Shown here: positions 7,832-14,214 of the stretch, piece after piece | How the letters are laid out: every line of letters begins with the position of its first letter | How positions within the stretch are numbered: position 1 is the stretch's first letter | NCBI GenBank assembly: GCA_002294045.1 | Contig: DBEP01000006.1 | Location: 92,828 to 130,678, forward strand | Reading direction: 5' to 3' | DNA from: Lachnoclostridium sp. UBA903 | GTDB taxonomy: Bacteria > Bacillota > Clostridia > Lachnospirales > Lachnospiraceae | DNA: 37,851 nucleotides | Program-made: the position numbers and the translations under genes | Notes under the pieces: model-generated | The model's input: the letters and a program-made list of their open reading frames with translations, nothing else | Told to the model about the DNA's origin: nothing | The model's database searches: none

Positions 7832-8482
7832 TTAAATCAATTTCTGAAATAGATGGACCGCATTATCCGATAAAACAAACGGGTCAGGCTCATATGGTAT
7901 TCCGTAAATTTTTCTTTGCAGTTTTTTTGCTGCCTCCTTCAGCACCTTATTCGGCATAAACGGAATTACATAAATCCATTGTTCACAGTTTTTAATATAT
8001 ATGTGATTGTTTATAAACCTTTCCAGTTCATGTTTTTTCCATACGGCCAGACTGCTTACTACTATTTTTATGTCACAACGCAAAAATTCACTTTTATTTT
8101 TAACCATATCCGTACCGAAATCCAGAATTACACAATCGTGCCGCTCCCCCATAATTTCCGGTATGCTTTGTAAATTCCTGTTTTTATAAAAGGTTATCCG
8201 GTGCATGGAAAAAGAATCCCGGCAGTAACTGTCCTCGGATGAATCATAGAAATACTGCTGTAGAAATTGCAGGTCATTCCTGGAACTGCATTCTAAAATT
8301 GCAGTCTTTTGTCCCAGCCATCCGCTGAGATAATTACCCAGTAAAATCCCAAAATGGGTTACCCCTGCACCTCTATGCGTGCCTATTATGCCTATAACAA
8401 GCTTGCCATGTGTCTTTTCTCTCATCAGTTTTTTCATCAATATCGGTTCTCTTTGCATATTAATGCTCTCATTTTCTCCCAT
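7832..8482 (-). CDS. ParA/MinD-like P-loop domain protein with degenerate Walker A
   Basis: A 216-residue protein with the layout of a deviant-Walker ATPase: beta strand plus loop IGIIGTHRGAGVTHFGILLG (about residues 30-49), a Walker-B-like VILDFG (D121), and strands resembling the switch regions. Both lysines expected in KGGxGKT are absent (His and Val instead), so ATP hydrolysis is doubtful. The C-terminal IPYEPDPFV (195-203) is shared with the C-terminal half of the kinase gene upstream (IPYKPDLFV), so the two domains are paralogous. The ORF overlaps the kinase stop by 14 nt; neither ATG at 8482 nor the one at 8458 has a strong ribosome site, implying translational coupling. It could resemble atypical TadZ/CpaE proteins. 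Function unknown. Confidence 0.75.
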   Translation of the reverse strand: MGENESINMQREPILMKKLMREKTHGKLVIGIIGTHRGAGVTHFGILLGNYLSGWLGQKTAILECSSRNDLQFLQQYFYDSSEDSYCRDSFSMHRITFYKNRNLQSIPEIMGERHDCVILDFGTDMVKNKSEFLRCDIKIVVSSLAVWKKHELERFINNHIYIKNCEQWIYVIPFMPNKVLKEAAKKLQRKIYGIPYEPDPFVLSDNAVHLFQKLI

Positions 8483-9830
8483 TGATTAGATTCTCTATGA
8501 AATCTTCCAGATATTCATTGTTTTTCCATACAAAAAGATCCGGCTTATAAGGAATCCGGTAGCATTCAAGCTTATCCATATGTTTCATAATTCTTCTGAA
8601 TTGATTCCCGTCCAAAAAATTAAATAAATATTTAATATCCCTTTCGTCTTTTAAAAGCCGCAATATCTCTTCCGTTTTATTTAATTCCCATTCCTTGCCG
8701 CCGGTGACAATTAGTCTGATATCCGCTTTCAGGAACTCGTCCATATTACTGTCATTTAAACATCCGTAATCCGAGACAGTCACCGGGTAATCTTCTTTCC
8801 TGTATGGTGTATGAATAGCGTAACCCGGTACTACATTACAATGAAATATCCGGCAGATGCCATCGTCTGTCTTTATATTCCGATAGCTGTTCAGAATTGC
8901 GGAAATGTGGTCAGATTCATTATGTTCCATATACAGCGCTTTTTTTCCCGTTTTATTAAAATAGGTGGCGATAAGAACAGCCAGATGAGTTGTACCGATT
9001 CTATGCTGTGTACCTGCAATCGCAATATTTAGGTATTCCCTGGTATTTGAATTACCGATTAATTTTCTGTGGTTTATTTCTGATAACTTATTTTTTAGTA
9101 CCTGTACGGATGGATACCGCAGAATATGATTATACCGCAGGCATTGATGTATCAGGTGCTGTAAAGGCTTGGAACAATGCTTTAATAATTTCTTCTGATG
9201 CTTTTCGGAAAGCTGCCTGCTATAGGAAGTTCCGGTGGCCATATAATAAAGCAGGGAACCGATTCCGTATATATCCGTACGTTCATCCGGCATACGGCCC
9301 GTATATAATTCGGGCGCCGCATAACCCTTCGTCCCCAAAGAATACTTTCTGCCATTAAGTCGGTTTTGAAAGCTGGAAGCCCCAAAGTCAATGAGTTTTA
9401 CCACATTGTCCGAAATAATGATATTCTCAGGTTTTAAATCTAAATACAAAATGGGATTGTCCAGGGAATAAAGATATTGCAATAAATCACAAATCTGAAT
9501 TGCATAATTGATAATAAGAGTTTCTTTAAAATGCCGGTATTGTTCTTTCAATACCTTTAAAGACACACCTTCAATATACTGTTCTATAATATAAGAGTTA
9601 TGCGCATCCTCTTCAAAATCATATATAACAGGTATACATGGGTGCTTAAGATTTTTGAGAATATATGCCTCGTTAAGCAGCTGCTCATACAGGATATCAT
9701 CCTTGTTTAGCCGCTTAATGGCTCTGAGGGATTTTAATTTGATATGTTCTGCTAAATATACGCCAGCACTGCCCCCATGTCCCAACGTTTTAATAATTCG
9801 ATATTTCTGAAACCATATCCGGTCTGCCAT
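8469..9830 (-). CDS. Ser/Thr protein kinase fused to a degenerate ParA/MinD-like domain
   Basis: A 453-residue soluble two-domain protein. Residues about 10-255 form a Hanks-type kinase with all key residues: Gly loop GHGGSAGV (17-24), K39, E54, catalytic loop YLDLKPEN (D131, K133, N136), DFG (148-150), APE (172-174), D186 and R238. HRD is YLD, so it is a non-RD kinase that may not need activation-loop phosphorylation. Residues about 266-453 are a ParA-like domain with GTQHRIGTTH (273-282), lacking the Walker A lysines, and ending IPYKPDLFV. No membrane segment or PASTA repeats are present, unlike PrkC. The start has AAAGGAG 6 nt upstream. A consensus-like promoter and a leader hairpin precede it. 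Targets are unknown; the downstream paralogous protein is the obvious candidate partner. Confidence 0.88.
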   Translation of the reverse strand: MADRIWFQKYRIIKTLGHGGSAGVYLAEHIKLKSLRAIKRLNKDDILYEQLLNEAYILKNLKHPCIPVIYDFEEDAHNSYIIEQYIEGVSLKVLKEQYRHFKETLIINYAIQICDLLQYLYSLDNPILYLDLKPENIIISDNVVKLIDFGASSFQNRLNGRKYSLGTKGYAAPELYTGRMPDERTDIYGIGSLLYYMATGTSYSRQLSEKHQKKLLKHCSKPLQHLIHQCLRYNHILRYPSVQVLKNKLSEINHRKLIGNSNTREYLNIAIAGTQHRIGTTHLAVLIATYFNKTGKKALYMEHNESDHISAILNSYRNIKTDDGICRIFHCNVVPGYAIHTPYRKEDYPVTVSDYGCLNDSNMDEFLKADIRLIVTGGKEWELNKTEEILRLLKDERDIKYLFNFLDGNQFRRIMKHMDKLECYRIPYKPDLFVWKNNEYLEDFIENLINGRK

Positions 9831-9843
9831 TCACTCCTTTCCT

Positions 9844-9903
9844 ATCAGGATAAATCCGCAGCAGCGTAAATTCTATCTGCTAAATCAACCAGGTAATCCT
9901 GAT
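9844..9903 (-). promoter_or_regulatory. Long-range hairpin spanning the kinase mRNA leader
   Basis: ATCAGGAT (9844-9851) pairs with ATCCTGAT (9896-9903). With the promoter at 9908-9936, transcription would begin near 9901-9903, so the mRNA 5' end would pair with the segment directly in front of the AAAGGAG ribosome site at about 9834-9840. This could set mRNA stability or ribosome access. On the plus strand it is followed by TTTTTATT, so a terminator for plus-strand transcripts is another reading. Confidence 0.45.
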
Positions 9904-9907
9904 TTTT

Positions 9908-9936
9908 ATTATATACTACCTTCTTATACTACACAA
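9908..9936 (-). promoter_or_regulatory. Promoter of the kinase/ParA-like operon
   Basis: On the minus strand TTGTGT (9931-9936), a 17-nt spacer and a perfect TATAAT (9908-9913) lie about 80 nt upstream of the kinase ATG. Confidence 0.6.
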
Positions 9937-10060
9937 CATTTTTTCCTTCGACTCTTTTACCAAACTTTTCTCATATATTTGGTTATATTGTTAATAAGTA
10001 ACCCTGTCGTATTATAGAAAACGAAGTAAATATTTAATAAATCTTTCATACATAATCATA

Positions 10061-10089
10061 TTGACTTTATTTCACATTTAAATTATACT
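10061..10089 (+). promoter_or_regulatory. Promoter of mecA
   Basis: TTGACT (10061-10066), a 17-nt spacer and TATACT (10084-10089) give a near-consensus housekeeping promoter about 100 nt before the mecA start. Confidence 0.7.
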
Positions 10090-10191
10090 TTGTTTACAAC
10101 ATAGCGAAAAGGTGTTGTCATACCTTAAAGTAAAGCATGTTGCAACTATTTAATATATTCCAGGCCAGCACATAGAAAAGGATGTGATTCT

Positions 10192-10986
10192 ATGAAGATA
10201 GAGAAAATAAGTGAACGACAGATTCGATGTACTTTAAGCAGGGATGATTTAGTTGATCGTGAATTACGAATTAGTGAACTCGCTTACGGAAGTGAGAAAG
10301 CAAAGGCCTTATTTCGAGATATGATGCAACAGGCAAACTATGAATTTGGTTTTGAAGCAGAAGATATTCCCTTGATGATAGAAGCCATTCCGGTTTCCCC
10401 TGAATGCTTGATTTTAGTGATAACTAAGGTTGAAGATCCTGACGAATTGGATACCCGTTTTTCAAAATTTTCACCCGACTCGGATGAACATGAAGATATA
10501 TATGATGAGGAAGCGGAGGATACTTATGCGGATGAGATAATTAATTGTTTCGGACAGATGGATGAAATAATTGGTGAAGCCTCCGAAGAAGAAAAAGATG
10601 ATTTTGTTCCTCTTGCCGAAGCGTTGTCCATCAATAAAGAAGACCCCCAGGAAGATGAAGCCGCCGGTCAGAAAAGTGTATCCTATCAGACTAATTTAAT
10701 AAAAGTATATTCTTTTAAAACACTCAGTGAGATAACTAAATTATCAAGTGTAATATATACTTATTACAAAGGTGTTAACAGTTTGTATAAAAATCCCGTT
10801 AATTCCATGTATTATTTGATTATCACAAAATCGGAGCATACTCCGGAAGAGTTCAATAAAATTTGTAATATAATTTCTGAATACGGCAGGGCAGAACGTA
10901 CAACCTATGCAAGTCCGTATTATTATGAAGAACATTTTGAAGCTATTATTAAAAATTTTGCAATACAGAAATTATACGTTTTATAG
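10192..10986 (+). CDS. mecA: Adaptor protein MecA
   Basis: A 264-residue MecA homologue: N-terminal substrate-binding domain starting MKIEKISERQIRCTLSRDDL, a long acidic, low-complexity linker (about residues 90-165), and a C-terminal ClpC-binding domain of the beta-alpha kind ending in YGRAER...HFEAIIKNFAIQKLYVL. MecA delivers substrates to ClpCP and in Bacillus restrains competence through ComK; in Clostridia its substrates are mostly unknown. AAAGGA lies about 9 nt upstream of the ATG. It is monocistronic, with its own promoter and terminator. The arginine-phosphatase-like gene at 2676 belongs to the other ClpC delivery route. Confidence 0.93.
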   Translation: MKIEKISERQIRCTLSRDDLVDRELRISELAYGSEKAKALFRDMMQQANYEFGFEAEDIPLMIEAIPVSPECLILVITKVEDPDELDTRFSKFSPDSDEHEDIYDEEAEDTYADEIINCFGQMDEIIGEASEEEKDDFVPLAEALSINKEDPQEDEAAGQKSVSYQTNLIKVYSFKTLSEITKLSSVIYTYYKGVNSLYKNPVNSMYYLIITKSEHTPEEFNKICNIISEYGRAERTTYASPYYYEEHFEAIIKNFAIQKLYVL

Positions 10987-11037
10987 CCGTTGGGATTAAT
11001 TAAGTAATATCATTTTGCAATGAATCCTTATAATTAT

Positions 11038-11068
11038 GGACCTCCGCATAAGAGCGAAGGTCCTTTTT
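11038..11068 (+). terminator. Terminator of mecA
   Basis: GGACCTCCGC (11038-11047) pairs with GCGAAGGTCC (11054-11063) with one mismatch, followed by TTTTT. It lies about 50 nt beyond the mecA stop. Confidence 0.75.
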
Positions 11069-11131
11069 ATGAAATGGCTTCCGTGAAATACAGGTTGTTC
11101 TACCTGACGATTCTTCATGGGCCAAATCCCG

Positions 11132-13087
11132 CTATCCATTCTTTTTTTTCCATTGCAATTTCTCTTCATAATTAATGTGAATGTCCGGCTGGTGACCTTT
11201 CTCCATTTTGTGCCTGGCCTTTCTGGTTTCGACACTGTCAAAAATGATGGAAAAGTCATAATCCGGCGGATATAACTTGCCTGCAGATGCTTTAAGCTGC
11301 AGCCTTTTATGATTAATAAGCTCTTTTTTCTTCTGTATCTGAACACCTACCTCTCCTTTTTCATTGGCAGCCTGAAAGACAATTCCGATTTTTTTCTGAG
11401 GATAAACAACAACACTGTCACCTACCTGGAACCGGCCGCTGCGGGTACCAACAGGCTTTTTGTCCTTCTCCTCTTTTATGCGGGTTAATACCGCCGTACC
11501 GACCGTTTCTTGGGCATCCTCAAAAATGGAGCTATCCACTGGCCGGAATGCCGGTTTATCAATTTTTCTGTAAGCTTCCTCATAGGCTCTCCTAAGCATA
11601 TATTTGGAAAATCCCAGACGTTTGGCGATATACAATGCACAGCTTTCTCCCGCTTCTCCGATTTCCAGCAGGTATAAAGGCTTTAAGCTTTCTTTATCAA
11701 AAGCCATCCGGGCATTGACAAGTCCGTCGGTTTTAGCGGCGTATTCCTTTACCTCAGGATAATGGGTAGTGGCAATAAAAAGACAGCCTTTTGCCTTTAA
11801 TTCCTCCAATATGGCAATAGCAATCCCCATACCTTCTGCCGGATCGGTGCCGGAACCTAATTCATCCAGCAGAATCAGGCTCTCCTTATCGGAATGGCCC
11901 AAAATTTCAATGATATTGGTTATATGGGAAGAAAATGTTGATAAATTCTCCGAAATGCTCTGTCCGTCCCCAATATCACAAAGTACGGTATTAGTCATAC
12001 AAAGGTCGGCGCTCTCACAAGGAATATGAAGTCCGCTTTGAGCCATAAGCTGCAGCAGGCCTACCGTTTTTAAAACAACGGTTTTACCGCCGGTATTCGG
12101 TCCGGTTATAATAACTCCTTTTATTCCGTCACCAATGGAAAAGTTTAAGGGAACACATTCTTTCACCTTTAACAAAGGATGTCTGCCGTTGACTATAGTA
12201 ATACGGCCGTCTTCATTCATTTTTGCCGGCACTGCCTTTAAATCCAGACTTAATTTGGCCTTGGCGAATATAATATCCAAAGTCTCCAAGGCTTCCATAT
12301 TCAGCCGGATGGAAACAGCTTCCTCGTACACCAGGGAAGTTAAAGTATAGAGAATTTTCCGTTCTTCATTTTCCTCCCTGATAATCAAGAGGGAAAGTTC
12401 CTCCTCTAATTTTAATACGGTATTCGGAACGATAAAACAGGTGGCGCCTGTGGATGAAATGTCCATGGTTGAACCGCTTACCTGGTGTTTATATTCTTTT
12501 TTCACCGGCAGCACATAATGTCCGTTCCGCGAGGAGATAAAGCCTTCGGTAAACCATTCCTTTTTACTCCGCAGCAAGTTTTCCAGCTTTGTACGGATTT
12601 CCGATTTCGTCAGCTCCATTTTCCGCCGGATATCCTTTAGCTCTCTGGTGGCGCTGTCATCTACTCTTTCGTTACGGATAGCCTGATTAATTTCATCCAG
12701 TAAAGGGGATAAATCCAGAAGAGACTTGCCGTAAAAAGCAATATCAACATCAAGAAATTCCGATTTCTTTAAATAGTTTTTCATACGGCGGCAGGAAGCA
12801 AGAAACTGCCCCATGAGGGTAAGCTGACCGGCAGTAAGCATAGAGCCTTTTTGCGCCAGGTCGAGTAATTTTTGTATATCTTTCATGGAGGGCAGGGGCG
12901 GTGTTCCCACACTGTCTAAAATTTTCCTGGCATCTGTAGTTTCCTGAATCTTTGCCCCGGCCTCTCTTAAGGACAGATATGGGCGTAATTCCTTAAGCTT
13001 TTCTTTTGCATTATCGGATACCGCATTATTACACAGCATATCCAGTATGAGGTTAAATTCTAAAGCATATATCGTCTTATGAATCAT
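11132..13087 (-). CDS. MutS2-like DNA-binding ATPase lacking the Smr domain
   Basis: A 651-residue MutS-family protein. The lever/clamp region is at about 1-300 with a long coiled coil near 140-180, and the ATPase at about 320-520: Walker A GPNTGGKT (329-336), Walker B LILLDELGSGTDPAEG (about 404-419), and FIATTHYPEVKEYA. Bacillus MutS2 has about 785 residues with a C-terminal KOW/Smr nuclease; here the chain ends soon after a KOW-like segment (VGDSVVVYPQKKIGIVFQ) and no Smr motif follows in any frame. The sequence past the stop shows no sign of a frameshifted remainder, so it is a genuine short subfamily known in Clostridia. Such proteins may act in recombination control or ribosome rescue. 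AAGGAG lies 5-6 nt before the ATG. Confidence 0.88.
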   Translation of the reverse strand: MIHKTIYALEFNLILDMLCNNAVSDNAKEKLKELRPYLSLREAGAKIQETTDARKILDSVGTPPLPSMKDIQKLLDLAQKGSMLTAGQLTLMGQFLASCRRMKNYLKKSEFLDVDIAFYGKSLLDLSPLLDEINQAIRNERVDDSATRELKDIRRKMELTKSEIRTKLENLLRSKKEWFTEGFISSRNGHYVLPVKKEYKHQVSGSTMDISSTGATCFIVPNTVLKLEEELSLLIIREENEERKILYTLTSLVYEEAVSIRLNMEALETLDIIFAKAKLSLDLKAVPAKMNEDGRITIVNGRHPLLKVKECVPLNFSIGDGIKGVIITGPNTGGKTVVLKTVGLLQLMAQSGLHIPCESADLCMTNTVLCDIGDGQSISENLSTFSSHITNIIEILGHSDKESLILLDELGSGTDPAEGMGIAIAILEELKAKGCLFIATTHYPEVKEYAAKTDGLVNARMAFDKESLKPLYLLEIGEAGESCALYIAKRLGFSKYMLRRAYEEAYRKIDKPAFRPVDSSIFEDAQETVGTAVLTRIKEEKDKKPVGTRSGRFQVGDSVVVYPQKKIGIVFQAANEKGEVGVQIQKKKELINHKRLQLKASAGKLYPPDYDFSIIFDSVETRKARHKMEKGHQPDIHINYEEKLQWKKKNG

Positions 13088-13196
13088 ATTAACTCCTTAT
13101 CGTTTTATTGTTTCATTATCGTATTGAACCCTGCAGCGGACTGCCGGATATGCGGCGGATTATCATATTTAACCGCCAGGCTTTCCAATCCGGAAT

Positions 13197-13252
13197 AAAA
13201 AAAACCCACAGTAAACAGTACTCCCTGCCTTACGGTGAGATACTCCCTGTGG
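13197..13252 (-). terminator. Terminator in the leader of the MutS2-like gene (possible attenuator)
   Basis: On the minus strand CCACAG (13252-13247) and CTGTGG (13211-13206) close a hairpin followed by eight T (13204-13197). The loop holds two copies of GGGAGTA. It lies downstream of a promoter at 13288-13316 and about 110 nt upstream of the MutS2-like ATG, with no gene between, the layout of an attenuator. I recognise no known riboswitch or T-box motif. Confidence 0.6.
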
Positions 13253-13287
13253 TTATTTTTTCTCAGATATCTAAACAAAACATGCCC

Positions 13288-13316
13288 AATATACCAATGG
13301 TCTATTTTATGCACAA
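13288..13316 (-). promoter_or_regulatory. Promoter upstream of the MutS2-like gene
   Basis: TTGTGC (13311-13316), 17-nt spacer, TATATT (13288-13293) on the minus strand. Transcription would start near 13280 and meet the hairpin/T-run at 13252-13197 after about 30 nt. Confidence 0.5.
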
Positions 13317-13369
13317 GCATGATTCGGAATATTTCGCTAAAAAATCTGTTGACTTGTTAATAGGATAAA

Positions 13370-13497
13370 GAGTCTGGCTTGCCAGACTCCGGCGCTGACG
13401 CGCTGTCACTTCAGTAACAAACTACCTCTGGCACATCATGCGCATCCCGCGGAGCTTTTTTATCTCATAGGAGAACTTTCCTATGAAACAAAAAAAA
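13370..13497 (+). repeat. Family A structured repeat, copy A2 (full length)
   Basis: Order of elements: perfect palindrome GAGTCTGGCTTGCCAGACTC (13370-13389); GCGCTGACGCG (13392-13402), partly pairing with ATCATGCGC (about 13435-13443); an enclosed TGTCACT/AGTAACA hairpin; CATCCCGCGGAGC; and the A/T-rich 3' hairpin (about 13455-13496) with CATAGGA/TCCTATG at its top. Its right arm overlaps the T-run of the small-RNA terminator read on the minus strand. Confidence 0.8.
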
Positions 13498-13520
13498 CAT
13501 AACAGGGTACACCTATTATG
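13498..13520 (-). terminator. Terminator of the candidate small RNA
   Basis: On the minus strand CATAATAGG-TGTA-CCCTGTTATG forms an imperfect hairpin followed by eight T (13497-13490). Confidence 0.6.
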
Positions 13521-13640
13521 CCTGGCTATTCTATATAACAAGACGATTTCGAGTATTCTCTGTAAAGCAGGTCGAGTAAAGGCACAGCAATAAAAAGGCA
13601 TATTATGCCATGGGCTTTTACTCCCGGATTCAATTAAGTG

Positions 13641-13679
13641 CTAATTGGCACGAACCTCTCTTACAGATAATACCGACAT
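13641..13679 (-). CDS. 12-codon mini-ORF in the candidate small RNA
   Basis: It reads MSVLSVREVRAN then TAG. GAAAGGATGG lies just upstream of the ATG, a plausible ribosome site. The ORF overlaps the 5' arm of the long-range stem, so translating ribosomes would open that stem. It may be a leader peptide or a chance ORF; length alone gives no support. Confidence 0.35.
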   Translation of the reverse strand: MSVLSVREVRAN

Positions 13680-13722
13680 CAAAACCATCCTTTCAATTTT
13701 TTCGTTATAGTTATTACGAATG

Positions 13723-13752
13723 TATCTTACCATAATGTTTTTGAAATGTAAA
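13723..13752 (-). promoter_or_regulatory. Promoter of the candidate small RNA
   Basis: TTTACA (13747-13752), 18-nt spacer, TAAGAT (13723-13728) on the minus strand. A TTCGT/ACGAA inverted repeat lies at the expected start of the transcript. Confidence 0.5.
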
Positions 13753-13775
13753 GGGATAAATATTTACCCGGAGGG

Positions 13776-13815
13776 TTTTTATCTCATAGGTTAAACTTTC
13801 CTGTGAGATAAAAAA
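13776..13815 (+). repeat. Family A repeat, isolated 3' hairpin module (A5)
   Basis: TTTTTATCTCATAGG (13776-13790) pairs with CCTGTGAGATAAAAA (13800-13814) with one U-G pair; ACCCGGAGGG precedes it as in the full copies. The upstream modules are absent. It abuts the DUF1858 terminator. Confidence 0.65.
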
Positions 13816-13820
13816 TAAGG

Positions 13821-13853
13821 CTGCCTGGAATTACAAGGTAAAATTCCAGGCAG
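13821..13853 (-). terminator. Terminator of the DUF1858 gene
   Basis: CTGCCTGGAATT (13821-13832) pairs perfectly with AATTCCAGGCAG (13842-13853); on the minus strand it is followed by CCTTATTTTTTAT. Confidence 0.85.
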
Positions 13854-13902
13854 TTTATCGTTTTGTTGTAAAATACATCTATGTTTCTTCTTACAACTCT
13901 TA

Positions 13903-14106
13903 TTATTTTGTTTCAAGGTATTCATTAATTGTATCTAATAAATCATCTGCGTCCATTCCATGAACCATTGCTGCTTCTTCTAAAGATTCTCCCTGGGAAG
14001 CAGGGCATCCGATACAATGCATTCCGGAAGCCATTAAAATTGAGATAATTCCCTGATCAATCTGGATAAGTTCGCTGATTGTCATTTCTTTTGATACCTG
14101 TACCAT
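13903..14106 (-). CDS. DUF1858 redox-disulfide domain protein
   Basis: A 67-residue single-domain protein with the DUF1858 pattern: MTISELIQID near the start, GMHCIGCPAS carrying a CxxC pair (C35, C38), and SLEEAAMVHGMD in the second half. Related domains are found beside hybrid-cluster proteins and are thought to handle a redox disulfide or a metal cluster; the substrate is not established. GGAGG lies 7 nt upstream of the ATG. Its own terminator and the 100-nt gap to the chemoreceptor gene upstream on the same strand suggest a short separate transcript. Confidence 0.88.
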   Translation of the reverse strand: MVQVSKEMTISELIQIDQGIISILMASGMHCIGCPASQGESLEEAAMVHGMDADDLLDTINEYLETK

Positions 14107-14214
14107 ATATATGCCTCCTATATTAATAAACAGTAATTACTAATTTACATTTGAACTCCTTCATTATAATCTAATATTGTAATCCCGTCAAGAGATTAAT
14201 TCTTGAGTTTGTTT

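Larger units (their letters stand above)
13490..13716 (-). ncRNA. Candidate structured small RNA with its own promoter and terminator
   Basis: On the minus strand a transcript of about 225 nt is bounded by a promoter (13723-13752) and a hairpin plus T8 (13520-13490). Its 5' arm TCGGTATTATCTGTAA pairs with TTACAGAGAATACTCGA about 110 nt further on (one mismatch, one bulge). Inside are two more hairpins: GTGC-CAATTA-GCAC, and GAGTAAA(A)GC with GC(C)TTTACTC, which encloses the palindrome GGCATAATATGCC. No long ORF is present, but a 12-codon ORF with a ribosome site overlaps the 5' arm. I cannot match it to 6S, tmRNA, SRP, RNase P or a riboswitch class. Confidence 0.5.

Noticed and set aside
7832..8482. 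Calling this protein an active MinD or partition ATPase
   Set aside because: Both Walker A lysines are replaced, and no ParB or division-site partner is seen.
10996..11346. 116-codon minus-strand ORF as a frameshifted C-terminus of the MutS2-like protein
   Set aside because: It overlaps the real gene in another frame and shows no Smr or KOW motif.
13105..13368. Overlapping ORFs on both strands upstream of the MutS2-like gene
   Set aside because: Both run across the hairpin/T8 terminator and lack start signals.
13498..13716. Assignment of the small RNA to 6S RNA, T-box or a known riboswitch
   Set aside because: No GGGTGG/T-box bulge, no 6S central bubble pattern, and no recognisable ligand-binding core.
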